Of a stretch of 64,000 nt of DNA, positions 37,911 through 52,440 are shown piece after piece; within the stretch, counting starts at the first letter, position 1, and every line of letters starts with the position of its first letter. The stretch spans positions 22,517,059 to 22,581,058 of the forward strand of contig JAQNBH010000002.1 of NCBI GenBank assembly GCA_028752905.1, in the 5' to 3' direction. The DNA comes from Cladorhizidae sp. MBARI D1340-BT2. Its lineage: Eukaryota; Porifera; Demospongiae; Poecilosclerida; Cladorhizidae. The notes under the pieces are model-generated. The model was not told where the DNA came from, did not search any database, and was given only the letters and a program-made list of their open reading frames with translations. The translations under genes and the position numbers were made by a program.

Positions 37911-40900
37911 AACATGTTTAGCATCAAGTAAGAGTACAATTCATAACTGCCCTAATTAACAAGACCAAAGTCCCAGATTTTGTCAACTGATAGAGAAGGC
38001 CCTTATCTGCAACATGTGAACAGATTATCAATAAATGTAGTGGTTTTTCACTGGCAGGCCACCGCTTTGGCAACTGGAAAACGCCAGGAAAAATCACAAA
38101 CCTTACCACTTCAAATCACCATAACTTGCTAATACTTAGAGTACTCAAAATTTTGGCACGTACAAAAGACAGATAATTAGAAGGGCTATTCGGTGATATA
38201 AAAATTATCTTTTTTGGGTAAAGTGTAAAAAAGTTATGAGCTTCACGGCAAAAAACAAGATTTTCGGGGTGAAAATGAGAAACATATAGACCAAATTAGG
38301 GCAAATATCAAGAACATGTTTAGCATCAAGTAAGAGTACAATTCATAACTGCCCTAATTAACAAGACCAAAGTCACAGATTTTGTCAACTGATAGAGAAG
38401 GCCCTTATCTGCAACATGTGAACAGATTATCAATAAATGTAGTGGTTTTTCACTGGCAGGCCACCGCTTTGGCAACTGGAAAACGCCAGGAAAAATCACA
38501 AACCTTACCACTTCAAATCACCATAACTTGCTAATACTTAGAGTACTCAAAACTTTGGCACGTACAAAAGACAGATAATTAGAAGGGCTATCCGGTGATA
38601 TAAAAATTATCTTTTTTGGGTAAAGTGTAAAAAAGTTATGAGCTTCACGGCAAAAAACAAGATTTTTGGGGGGAAAATGAGAAACATATAGACCAAATTA
38701 GGGCAAATATCAAGAACATGTTTAGCATCAAGTAAGAGTACAATTCATAACTGCCCTAATTAACAAGACCAAAGTCACAGATTTTGTCAACTGATAGAGA
38801 AGGCCCTTATCTGCAACATGTGAACAGATTATCAATAAATGTAGTGGTTTTTCACTGGCAGGCCACCGCTTTGGCAACTGGAAAACGCCAGGAAAAATCC
38901 CAAACCTTACCATTTCAAATCACCATAACTTGCTAATACTTAGAGTACTCAAAATTTTGGCACGTACAAAAGACAGATAATTAGAAGAGCTATCCGGTGA
39001 TATAAAAATTATCTTTTTTGGGTAAAGTGTAGAAAAGTTATGAGCTTCACGGCAAAAAAACAAGATTTTCGGGGGGAAAATGAGAAACATAATAGACCAA
39101 ATTAGGGCAAATATCAAGATAGAGAACACATAATGAAACCTATCATTCGAATCATATCAAGTCCATTACAGTAAAGTGTGCAGAATATTATGGATGTTTG
39201 ATATCAACAGAGAGCACAGAGAGAGACCTATCTTAATAGCTATATATCAAGTTTATTCAGTGAAGTGTGGAGAATCTATTTAGCATCAAGAGAGAGCAGA
39301 GAGAAACCTATCTTGTGATTCTATCAAGTCCATTACTGTGAAGTATGTGGAATATACGGATGTTTGGTATCAAGAGAGAGAACAGAGAGAGGCCTACCTT
39401 TAGAGCTATATATCAAGTCTATTCAGTGAAGTGTGGAGAATCTATGAAGCTAACATGTTTAGCTCAAGATAGAGAACACTGAGAGATACCTATCTTGCAA
39501 GTCCATTACAGTGAAGTGTGCAGAATATATGGATGTTTGGTATCAAGAGAGAGCACTTGGAGAGTCCTATCTTAATAGCTGTATAACAAGTCTATTCAGT
39601 GAAGTGTGGATAATCTACGAAGCTAACATGTTTAGCATCAAGTAAGAGTACAATTCATAACTGCCCTAATTAACAAGACCAAAGTCCCAGATTTTGTCAA
39701 CTGATAGAGAAGGCCCTTATCTGCAACATGTGAACAGATTATCAATAAATGTAGTGGTTTTTCACTGGCAGGCCACCGCTTTGGCAACTGGAAAACGCCA
39801 GGAAAAATCCCAAACCTTACCACTTCAAATCACCATAACTTGCTAATACTTAGAGTACTCAAAATTTTGGCACGTACAAAAGACAGATAATTAGAAGAGC
39901 TATCCGGTGATATAAAAATTATCTTTTTGGGGTAAAGTGTAGAAAAGTTATGAGCTTCACGGCAAAAAAACAAGATTTTCGGGGGGAAAATGAGAAACAT
40001 ATAGACCAAATTAGGGCAAATATCAAGATAGAGAACACATAATGAAACCTATCATTCGAATCATATCAAGTCCATTACAGTAAAGTGTGCAGAATATTAT
40101 GGATGTTTGATATCAACAGAGAGCACAGAGAGAGACCTATCTTAATAGCTATATATCAAGTTTATTCAGTGAAGTGTGGAGAATCTATTTAGCATCAAGA
40201 GAGAGCAGAGAGAAACCTATCTTGTGATTCTATCAAGTCCATTACTGTGAAGTATGTGGAATATACGGATGTTTGGTATCAAGAGAGAGAACAGAGAGAG
40301 GCCTACCTTTAGAGCTATATATCAAGTCTATTCAGTGAAGTGTGGAGAATCTATGAAGCTAACATGTTTAGCTCAAGATAGAGAACACTGAGAGATACCT
40401 ATCTTGCAAGTCCATTACAGTGAAGTGTGCAGAATATATGGATGTTTGGTATCAAGAGAGAGCACTTGGAGAGTCCTATCTTAATAGCTGTATAACAAGT
40501 CTATTCAGTGAAGTGTGGATAATCTACGAAGCTAACATGTTTAGCATCAAGTAAGAGTACAATTCATAACTGCCCTAATTAACAAGACCAAAGTCCCAGA
40601 TTTTGTCAACTGATAGAGAAGGCCCTTATCTGCAACATGTGAACAGATTATCAATAAATGTAGTGGTTTTTCACTGGCAGGCCACCGCTTTGGCAACTGG
40701 AAAACGCCAGGAAATATCCCAAACCTTACCACTTCAAATTACCATAACTTGCTAATACTTAGAGTACTCAAAATGTTGGCAAGTACAAAAGACAGATAAT
40801 TAGAAGAGCTATCCGGTGATATAAAAATTATCTTTTTTAGGTAAAGTGTAGAAAAGTTATGAGCTTCACGGCAAAAAAACAAGATTTTCGGGGGGAAAAT

Positions 40901-43900
40901 GAGAAACATATAGACCAAATTAGGGCAAATATCAAGATAGAGAACACATAATGAAACCTATCATTCGAATCATATCAAGTCCATTACAGTAAAGTGTGCA
41001 GAATATTATGGATGTTTGATATCAACAGAGAGCACAGAGAGAGACCTATCTTAATAGCTATATATCAAGTTTATTCAGTGAAGTGTGGAGAATCTATTTA
41101 GCATCAAGAGAGAGCAGAGAGAAACCTATCTTGTGATTCTATCAAGTCCATTACTGTGAATTATGCGGAATATACGGATGTTTGGTATCAAGAGAGAGAA
41201 CAGAGAGAGGCCTACCTTTAGAGCTATATATCAAGTCTATTCAGTGAAGTGTGGAGAATCTATGAAGCTAACATGTTTAGCTCAAGATAGAGAACACTGA
41301 GAGATACCTATCTTGCAAGTCCATTACAGTGAAGTGTGCAGAATATATGGATGTTTGGTATCAAGAGAGAGCACTTGGAGAGTCCTATCTTAATAGCTGT
41401 ATAACAAGTCTATTCAGTGAAGTGTGGATAATCTACGAAGCTAACATGTTTAGCATCAAGTAAGAGTACAATTCATAACTGCCCTAATTAACAAGACCAA
41501 AGTCCCAGATTTTGTCAACTGATAGAGAAGGCCCTTATCTGCAACATGTGAACAGATTATCAATAAATGTAGTGGTTTTTCACTGGCAGGCCACCGCTTT
41601 GGCAACTGGAAAACGCCAGGAAAAATCACAAACCTTACCACTTCAAATCACCATAACTTGCTAATACTTAGAGTACTCAAAATTTTGGCACGTACAAAAG
41701 ACAGATAATTAGAAGGGCTATTCGATGATATAAAAATTATCTTTTTTGGGTAAAGTGTAAAAAAGTTATGAGCTTCACGGCAAAAAACAAGATTTTCGGG
41801 GGGAAAATGAGAAACATATAGACCAAATTAGGGCAAATATCAAGAACATGTTTAGCATCAAGTAAGAGTACAATTCATAACTGCCCTAATTAACAAGACC
41901 AAAGTCACAGATTTTGTCAACTGATAGAGAAGGCCCTTATCTGCAACATGTGAACAGATTATCAATAAATGTAGTGGTTTTTCACTGGCAGGCCACCGCT
42001 TTGGCAACTGGAAAACGCCAGGAAAAATCACAAACCTTACCACTTCAAATCACCATAACTTGCTAATACTTAGAGTACTCAAAATTTTGGCACGTACAAA
42101 AGACAGATAATTAGAAGAGCTATCCGGTGATATAAAAATTATCTTTTTTGGGTAAAGTGTAGAAATGTTATGAGCTTCACGGCAAAAAAACAAGATTTTC
42201 GGGGGGAAAATGAGAAACATATAGACCAAATTAGGGCAAATATCAAGATAGAGAACACATAATGAAACCTATCATTCGAATCATATCAAGTCCATTACAG
42301 TAAAGTGTGCAGAATATTATGGATGTTTGATATCAACAGAGAGCACAGAGAGAGACCTATCTTAATAGCTATATATCAAGTTTATTCAGTGAAGTGTGGA
42401 GAATCTATTTAGCATCAAGAGAGAGCAGAGAGAAACCTATCTTGTGATTCTATCAAGTCCATTACTGTGAAGTATGTGGAATATACGGATGTTTGGTATC
42501 AAGAGAGAGAACAGAGAGAGGCCTACCTTTAGAGCTATATATCAAGTCTATTCAGTGAAGTGTGGAGAATCTATGAAGCTAACATGTTTAGCTCAAGATA
42601 GAGAACACTGAGAGATACCTATCTTGCAAGTCCATTACAGTGAAGTGTGCAGAATATATGGATGTTTGGTATCAAGAGAGAGCACTTGGAGAGTCCTATC
42701 TTAATAGCTGTATAACAAGTCTATTCAGTGAAGTGTGGATAATCTACGAAGCTAACATGTTTAGCATCAAGTAAGAGTACAATTCATAACTGCCCTAATT
42801 AACAAGACCAAAGTCCCAGATTTTGTCAACTGATAGAGAAGGCCCTTATCTGCAACATGTGAACAGATTATCAATAAATGTAGTGGTTTTTCACTGGCAG
42901 GCCACCGCTTTGGCAACTGGAAAACGCCAGGAAAAATCACAAACCTTACCACTTCAAATCATCATAACTTCCTAATACTTAGAGTACTCAAAACTTTGGC
43001 ACGTACAAAAGACAGATAATTAGAAGGGCCATCCGGTGATATAAAAATTATCTTTTTGGGGTAAAGTGTAGAATAGTTATGAGCTTAAAGGCAAAACAAC
43101 AAGATTTTCGGGGGGGAAATGAGAAACATGTAGACCAAATTAGGGCAAATATCAAGAACATGTTTAGCATCAAGTAAGAGTACAATTCATAACTGCCCTA
43201 ATTAACAAGACCAAAGTCCCAGATTTTGACAACTGATAGAGAAGGCCCTTATCTGCAACATGTGAACAGATTATCAATAAATGTAGTGGTTTTTCACTGG
43301 CAGGCCACCGCTTTGGCAACTGGAAAACGCCAGGAAATATCCCAAACCTTACCACTTCAAATTACCATAACTTGCTAATACTTAGAGTACTCAAAATGTT
43401 GGCAAGTACAAAAGACAGATAATTAGAAGAGCTATCCGGTGATATAAAAATTATCTTTTTTAGGTAAAGTGTAGAAAAGTTATGAGCTTCACGGCAAAAA
43501 AACAAGATTTTCGGGGGGGAAATGAGAAACATATAGACCAAATTAGGGCAAATATCAAGATAGAGAACACATAATGAAACCTATCATTCGAATCATATCA
43601 AGTCCATTACAGTAAAGTGTGCAGAATATTATGGATGTTTGATATCAACAGAGAGCACAGAGAGAGACCTATCTTAATAGCTATATATCAAGTTTATTCA
43701 GTGAAGTGTGGAGAATCTATTTAGCATCAAGAGAGAGCAGAGAGAAACCTATCTTGTGATTCTATCAAGTCCATTACTGTGAAGTATGCGGAATATACGG
43801 ATGTTTGGTATCAAGAGAGAGAACAGAGAGAGGCCTACCTTTAGAGCTATATATCAAGTCTATTCAGTGAAGTGTGGAGAATCTATGAAGCTAACATGTT

Positions 43901-46900
43901 TAGCTCAAGATAGAGAACACTGAGAGATACCTATCTTGCAAGTCCATTACAGTGAAGTGTGCAGAATATATGGATGTTTGGTATCAAGAGAGAGCACTTG
44001 GAGAGTCCTATCTTAATAGCTGTATAACAAGTCTATTCAGTGAAGTGTGGATAATCTACGAAGCTAACATGTTTAGCATCAAGTAAGAGTACAATTCATA
44101 ACTGCCCTAATTAACAAGACCAAAGTCCCAGATTTTGTCAACTGATAGAGAAGGCCCTTATCTGCAACATGTGAACAGATTATCAATAAATGTAGTGGTT
44201 TTTCACTGGCAGGCCACCGCTTTGGCAACTGGAAAACGCCAGGAAAAATCACAAACCTTACCACTTCAAATCACCATAACTTGCTAATACTTAGAGTACT
44301 CAAAATTTTGGCACGTACAAAAGACAGATAATTAGAAGGGCTATTCGGTGATATAAAAATTATCTTTTTTGGGTAAAGTGTAAAAAAGTTATGAGCTTCA
44401 CGGCAAAAAAACAAGATTTTCGGGGGGAAAATGAGAAACATATAGACCAAATTAGGGCAAATATCAAGATAGAGAACACATAATGAAACCTATCATTCGA
44501 ATCATATCAAGTCCATTACAGTAAAGTGTGCAGAATATTATGGATGTTTGATATCAACAGAGAGCACAGAGAGAGACCTATCTTAATAGCTATATATCAA
44601 GTTTATTCAGTGAAGTGTGGAGAATCTATTTAGCATCAAGAGAGAGCAGAGAGAAACCTATCTTGTGATTCTATCAAGTCCATTACTGTGAAGTATGTGG
44701 AATATACGGATGTTTGGTATCAAGAGAGAGAACAGAGAGAGGCCTACCTTTAGAGCTATATATCAAGTCTATTCAGTGAAGTGTGGAGAATCTATGAAGC
44801 TAACATGTTTAGCTCAAGATAGAGAACACTGAGAGATACCTATCTTGCAAGTCCATTACAGTGAAGTGTGCAGAATATATGGATGTTTGGTATCAAGAGA
44901 GAGCACTTGGAGAGTCCTATCTTAATAGCTGTATAACAAGTCTATTCAGTGAAGTGTGGATAATCTACGAAGCTAACATGTTTAGCATCAAGTAAGAGTA
45001 CAATTCATAACTGCCCTAATTAACAAGACCAAAGTCCCAGATTTTGTCAACTGATAGAGAAGGCCCTTATCTGCAACATGTGAACAGATTATCAATAAAT
45101 GTAGTGGTTTTTCACTGGCAGGCCACCGCTTTGGCAACTGGAAAACGCCAGGAAAAATCACAAACCTTACCACTTCAAATCATCATAACTTCCTAATACT
45201 TAGAGTACTCAAAACTTTGGCACGTACAAAAGACAGATAATTAGAAGGGCCATCCGGTGATATAAAAATTATCTTTTTGGGGTAAAGTGTAGAATAGTTA
45301 TGAGCTTAAAGGCAAAACAACAAGATTTTCGGGGGGGAAATGAGAAACATGTAGACCAAATTAGGGCAAATATCAAGAACATGTTTAGCATCAAGTAAGA
45401 GTACAATTCATAACTGCCCTAATTAACAAGACCAAAGTCCCAGATTTTGTCAACTGATAGAGAAGGCCCTTATCTGCAACATGTGAACAGATTATCAATA
45501 AATGTAGTGGTTTTTCACTGGCAGGCCACCGCTTTGGCAACTGGAAAACGCCAGGAAATATCCCAAACCTTACCACTTCAAATTACCATAACTTGCTAAT
45601 ACTTAGAGTACTCAAAATGTTGGCAAGTACAAAAGACAGATAATTAGAAGAGCTATCCGGTGATATAAAAATTATCTTTTTTAGGTAAAGTGTAGAAAAG
45701 TTATGAGCTTCACGGCAAAAAAACAAGATTTTCGGGGGGAAAATGAGAAACATATAGACCAAATTAGGGCAAATATCAAGATAGAGAACACATAATGAAA
45801 CCTATCATTCGAATCATATCAAGTCCATTACAGTAAAGTGTGCAGAATATTATGGATGTTTGATATCAACAGAGAGCACAGAGAGAGACCTATCTTAATA
45901 GCTATATATCAAGTTTATTCAGTGAAGTGTGGAGAATCTATTTAGCATCAAGAGAGAGCAGAGAGAAACCTATCTTGTGATTCTATCAAGTCCATTACTG
46001 TGAAGTATGCGGAATATACGGATGTTTGGTATCAAGAGAGAGAACAGAGAGAGGCCTACCTTTAGAGCTATATATCAAGTCTATTCAGTGAAGTGTGGAG
46101 AATCTATGAAGCTAACATGTTTAGCTCAAGATAGAGAACACTGAGAGATACCTATCTTGCAAGTCCATTACAGTGAAGTGTGCAGAATATATGGATGTTT
46201 GGTATCAAGAGAGAGCACTTGGAGAGTCCTATCTTAATAGCTGTATAACAAGTCTATTCAGTGAAGTGTGGATAATCTACGAAGCTAACATGTTTAGCAT
46301 CAAGTAAGAGTACAATTCATAACTGCCCTAATTAACAAGACCAAAGTCCCAGATTTTGTCAACTGATAGAGAAGGCCCTTATCTGCAACATGTGAACAGA
46401 TTATCAATAAATGTAGTGGTTTTTCACTGGCAGGCCACCGCTTTGGCAACTGGAAAACGCCAGGAAATATCCCAAACCTTACCACTTCAAATTACCATAA
46501 CTTGCTAATACTTAGAGTACTCAAAATGTTGGCAAGTACAAAAGACAGATAATTAGAAGAGCTATCCGGTGATATAAAAATTATCTTTTTTAGGTAAAGT
46601 GTAGAAAAGTTATGAGCTTCACGGCAAAAAAACAAGATTTTCGGGGGGAAAATGAGAAACATATAGACCAAATTAGGGCAAATATCAAGATAGAGAACAC
46701 ATAATGAAACCTATCATTCGAATCATATCAAGTCCATTACAGTAAAGTGTGCAGAATATTATGGATGTTTGATATCAACAGAGAGCACAGAGAGAGACCT
46801 ATCTTAATAGCTATATATCAAGTTTATTCAGTGAAGTGTGGAGAATCTATTTAGCATCAAGAGAGAGCAGAGAGAAACCTATCTTGTGATTCTATCAAGT

Positions 46901-47195
46901 CCATTACTGTGAAGTATGCGGAATATACGGATGTTTGGTATCAAGAGAGAGAACAGAGAGAGGCCTACCTTTAGAGCTATATATCAAGTCTATTCAGTGA
47001 AGTGTGGAGAATCTATGAAGCTAACATGTTTAGCTCAAGATAGAGAACACTGAGAGATACCTATCTTGCAAGTCCATTACAGTGAAGTGTGCAGAATATA
47101 TGGATGTTTGGTATCAAGAGAGAGCACTTGGAGAGTCCTATCTTAATAGCTGTATAACAAGTCTATTCAGTGAAGTGTGGATAATCTACGAAGCT
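37911..47195. repeat. Satellite segment, mixed A-B and A-A-B units
   Basis: A at 37911, 38313, 38715, 39625, 40534, 41443, 41845, 42754, 43157, 44066, 44975, 45378 and 46287; B at 39119, 40028, 40937, 42248, 43560, 44469, 45781 and 46690. The A at 38715 is 404 bp (extra A in aacataatag). Several A (40534, 43157, 45378, 46287) share aaattaccat, aatgttggcaag and ttttttaggt. The A at 42754 and 44975 share aaaggcaaaacaac. Confidence 0.83.
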
Positions 47196-49818
47196 AACAT
47201 GTTTAGCATCAAGTAAGAGTACAATTCATAACTGCCCTAATTAACAAGACCAAAGTCCCAGATTTTGTCAACTGATAGAGAAGGCCCTTATCTGCAACAT
47301 GTGAACAGATTATCAATAAATGTAGTGGTTTTTCACTGGCAGGCCACCGCTTTGGCAACTGGAAAACGCCAGGAAAAATCACAAACCTTACCACTTCAAA
47401 TCACCATAACTTGCTAATACTTAGAGTACTCAAAATTTTGGCACGTACAAAAGACAGATAATTAGAAGGGCTATTCGGTGATATAAAAATTATCTTTTTG
47501 GGGTAAAGTGTAAAAAAGTTATGAGCTTCACGGCAAAAAACAAGATTTTCGGGGGGAAAATGAGAAACATATAGACCAAATTAGGGCAAATATCAAGAAC
47601 ATGTTTAGCATCAAGTAAGAGTACAATTCATAACTGCCCTAATTAACAAGACCAAAGTCACAGATTTTGTCAACTGATAGAGAAGGCCCTTATCTGCAAC
47701 ATGTGAACAGATTATCAATAAAAGTAGTGGTTTTTCACTGGCAGGCCACCGCTTTGGCAACTGGAAAACGCCAGGAAAAATCCCAAACCTTACCACTTCA
47801 AATCACCATAACTTGCTAATACTTAGAGTACTCAAAATTTTGGCACGTACAAAAGACAGATAATTAGAAGAGCTATCCGGTGATATAAAAATTATCTTTT
47901 TTGGGTAAAGTGTAGAAATGTTATGAGCTTCACGGCAAAAAAACAAGATTTTCGGGGGGAAAATGAGAAACATATAGACCAAATTAGGGCAAATATCAAG
48001 ATAGAGAACACATAATGAAACCTATCATTCGAATCATATCAAGTCCATTACAGTAAAGTGTGCAGAATATTATGGATGTTTGATATCAACAGAGAGCACA
48101 GAGAGAGACCTATCTTAATAGCTATATATCAAGTTTATTCAGTGAAGTGTGGAGAATCTATTTAGCATCAAGAGAGAGCAGAGAGAAACCTATCTTGTGA
48201 TTCTATCAAGTCCATTACTGTGAAGTATGTGGAATATACGGATGTTTGGTATCAAGAGAGAGAACAGAGAGAGGCCTACCTTTAGAGCTATATATCAAGT
48301 CTATTCAGTGAAGTGTGGAGAATCTATGAAGCTAACATGTTTAGCTCAAGATAGAGAACACTGAGAGATACCTATCTTGCAAGTCCATTACAGTGAAGTG
48401 TGCAGAATATATGGATGTTTGGTATCAAGAGAGAGCACTTGGAGAGTCCTATCTTAATAGCTGTATAACAAGTCTATTCAGTGAAGTGTGGATAATCTAC
48501 GAAGCTAACATGTTTAGCATCAAGTAAGAGTACAATTCATAACTGCCCTAATTAACAAGACCAAAGTCCCAGATTTTGTCAACTGATAGAGAAGGCCCTT
48601 ATCTGCAACATGTGAACAGATTATCAATAAATGTAGTGGTTTTTCACTGGCAGGCCACCGCTTTGGCAACTGGAAAACGCCAGGAAAAATCACAAACCTT
48701 ACCACTTCAAATCATCATAACTTCCTAATACTTAGAGTACTCAAAACTTTGGCACGTACAAAAGACAGATAATTAGAAGGGCCATCCGGTGATATAAAAA
48801 TTATCTTTTTGGGGTAAAGTGTAGAATAGTTATGAGCTTAAAGGCAAAACAACAAGATTTTCGGGGGGGGAATGAGAAACATGTAGACCAAATTAGGGCA
48901 AATATCAAGAACATGTTTAGCATCAAGTAAGAGTACAATTCATAACTGCCCTAATTAACAAGACCAAAGTCCCAGATTTTGTCAACTGATAGAGAAGGCC
49001 CTTATCTGCAACATGTGAACAGATTATCAATAAATGTAGTGGTTTTTCACTGGCAGGCCACCGCTTTGGCAACTGGAAAACGCCAGGAAATATCCCAAAC
49101 CTTACCACTTCAAATTACCATAACTTGCTAATACTTAGAGTACTCAAAATGTTGGCAAGTACAAAAGACAGATAATTAGAAGAGCTATCCGGTGATATAA
49201 AAATTATCTTTTTTAGGTAAAGTGTAGAAAAGTTATGAGCTTCACGGCAAAAAAACAAGATTTTCGGGGGGAAAATGAGAAACATATAGACCAAATTAGG
49301 GCAAATATCAAGATAGAGAACACATAATGAAACCTATCATTCGAATCATATCAAGTCCATTACAGTAAAGTGTGCAGAATATTATGGATGTTTGATATCA
49401 ACAGAGAGCACAGAGAGAGACCTATCTTAATAGCTATATATCAAGTTTATTCAGTGAAGTGTGGAGAATCTATTTAGCATCAAGAGAGAGCAGAGAGAAA
49501 CCTATCTTGTGATTCTATCAAGTCCATTACTGTGAAGTATGCGGAATATACGGATGTTTGGTATCAAGAGAGAGAACAGAGAGAGGCCTACCTTTAGAGC
49601 TATATATCAAGTCTATTCAGTGAAGTGTGGAGAATCTATGAAGCTAACATGTTTAGCTCAAGATAGAGAACACTGAGAGATACCTATCTTGCAAGTCCAT
49701 TACAGTGAAGTGTGCAGAATATATGGATGTTTGGTATCAAGAGAGAGCACTTGGAGAGTCCTATCTTAATAGCTGTATAACAAGTCTATTCAGTGAAGTG
49801 TGGATAATCTACGAAGCT
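47196..49818. repeat. Higher-order block A-A-B-A-A-B (2,623 bp), right-end family copy 1
   Basis: A at 47196, 47598, 48507 and 48910; B at 48001 and 49313. The second A has aaaagtagtgg, the third has aaaggcaaaacaac and an 8-G run, the fourth has aatgttggcaag. This ordered set is repeated in the next 2.62 kb. Confidence 0.86.
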
Positions 49819-52440
49819 AACATGTTTAGCATCAAGTAAGAGTACAATTCATAATGCCCTAATTAACAAGACCAAAGTCCCAGATTTTGTCAACTGATAG
49901 AGAAGGCCCTTATCTGCAACATGTGAACAGATTATCAATAAATGTAGTGGTTTTTCACTGGCAGGCCACCGCTTTGGCAACTGGAAAACGCCAGGAAAAA
50001 TCACAAACCTTACCACTTCAAATCACCATAACTTGCTAATACTTAGAGTACTCAAAATTTTGGCACGTACAAAAGACAGATAATTAGAAGGGCTATTCGG
50101 TGATATAAAAATTATCTTTTTGGGGTAAAGTGTAAAAAAGTTATGAGCTTCACGGCAAAAAACAAGATTTTCGGGGGGAAAATGAGAAACATATAGACCA
50201 AATTAGGGCAAATATCAAGAACATGTTTAGCATCAAGTAAGAGTACAATTCATAACTGCCCTAATTAACAAGACCAAAGTCACAGATTTTGTCAACTGAT
50301 AGAGAAGGCCCTTATCTGCAACATGTGAACAGATTATCAATAAAAGTAGTGGTTTTTCACTGGCAGGCCACCGCTTTGGCAACTGGAAAACGCCAGGAAA
50401 AATCCCAAACCTTACCACTTCAAATCACCATAACTTGCTAATACTTAGAGTACTCAAAATTTTGGCACGTACAAAAGACAGATAATTAGAAGAGCTATCC
50501 GGTGATATAAAAATTATCTTTTTTGGGTAAAGTGTAGAAATGTTATGAGCTTCACGGCAAAAAAACAAGATTTTCGGGGGGAAAATGAGAAACATATAGA
50601 CCAAATTAGGGCAAATATCAAGATAGAGAACACATAATGAAACCTATCATTCGAATCATATCAAGTCCATTACAGTAAAGTGTGCAGAATATTATGGATG
50701 TTTGATATCAACAGAGAGCACAGAGAGAGACCTATCTTAATAGCTATATATCAAGTTTATTCAGTGAAGTGTGGAGAATCTATTTAGCATCAAGAGAGAG
50801 CAGAGAGAAACCTATCTTGTGATTCTATCAAGTCCATTACTGTGAAGTATGTGGAATATACGGATGTTTGGTATCAAGAGAGAGAACAGAGAGAGGCCTA
50901 CCTTTAGAGCTATATATCAAGTCTATTCAGTGAAGTGTGGAGAATCTATGAAGCTAACATGTTTAGCTCAAGATAGAGAACACTGAGAGATACCTATCTT
51001 GCAAGTCCATTACAGTGAAGTGTGCAGAATATATGGATGTTTGGTATCAAGAGAGAGCACTTGGAGAGTCCTATCTTAATAGCTGTATAACAAGTCTATT
51101 CAGTGAAGTGTGGATAATCTACGAAGCTAACATGTTTAGCATCAAGTAAGAGTACAATTCATAACTGCCCTAATTAACAAGACCAAAGTCCCAGATTTTG
51201 TCAACTGATAGAGAAGGCCCTTATCTGCAACATGTGAACAGATTATCAATAAATGTAGTGGTTTTTCACTGGCAGGCCACCGCTTTGGCAACTGGAAAAC
51301 GCCAGGAAAAATCACAAACCTTACCACTTCAAATCATCATAACTTCCTAATACTTAGAGTACTCAAAACTTTGGCACGTACAAAAGACAGATAATTAGAA
51401 GGGCCATCCGGTGATATAAAAATTATCTTTTTGGGGTAAAGTGTAGAATAGTTATGAGCTTAAAGGCAAAACAACAAGATTTTCGGGGGGGGAATGAGAA
51501 ACATGTAGACCAAATTAGGGCAAATATCAAGAACATGTTTAGCATCAAGTAAGAGTACAATTCATAACTGCCCTAATTAACAAGACCAAAGTCCCAGATT
51601 TTGTCAACTGATAGAGAAGGCCCTTATCTGCAACATGTGAACAGATTATCAATAAATGTAGTGGTTTTTCACTGGCAGGCCACCGCTTTGGCAACTGGAA
51701 AACGCCAGGAAATATCCCAAACCTTACCACTTCAAATTACCATAACTTGCTAATACTTAGAGTACTCAAAATGTTGGCAAGTACAAAAGACAGATAATTA
51801 GAAGAGCTATCCGGTGATATAAAAATTATCTTTTTTAGGTAAAGTGTAGAAAAGTTATGAGCTTCACGGCAAAAAAACAAGATTTTCGGGGGGAAAATGA
51901 GAAACATATAGACCAAATTAGGGCAAATATCAAGATAGAGAACACATAATGAAACCTATCATTCGAATCATATCAAGTCCATTACAGTAAAGTGTGCAGA
52001 ATATTATGGATGTTTGATATCAACAGAGAGCACAGAGAGAGACCTATCTTAATAGCTATATATCAAGTTTATTCAGTGAAGTGTGGAGAATCTATTTAGC
52101 ATCAAGAGAGAGCAGAGAGAAACCTATCTTGTGATTCTATCAAGTCCATTACTGTGAAGTATGCGGAATATACGGATGTTTGGTATCAAGAGAGAGAACA
52201 GAGAGAGGCCTACCTTTAGAGCTATATATCAAGTCTATTCAGTGAAGTGTGGAGAATCTATGAAGCTAACATGTTTAGCTCAAGATAGAGAACACTGAGA
52301 GATACCTATCTTGCAAGTCCATTACAGTGAAGTGTGCAGAATATATGGATGTTTGGTATCAAGAGAGAGCACTTGGAGAGTCCTATCTTAATAGCTGTAT
52401 AACAAGTCTATTCAGTGAAGTGTGGATAATCTACGAAGCT
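49819..52440. repeat. Higher-order block A-A-B-A-A-B (2,622 bp), right-end family copy 2
   Basis: A at 49819, 50220, 51129 and 51532; B at 50623 and 51935. It matches the preceding block module by module. The first A has lost one C (cataatgccc near 49,850), and the same loss appears in the A at 52441, exactly 2,622 bp later. The B preceding each of those two A modules is type III. Confidence 0.86.

Noticed and set aside
38920..39129. 69-codon reverse frame spanning the end of an A module and the start of B
   Set aside because: Created by a single extra A in aacataatag in this copy; absent from other modules.
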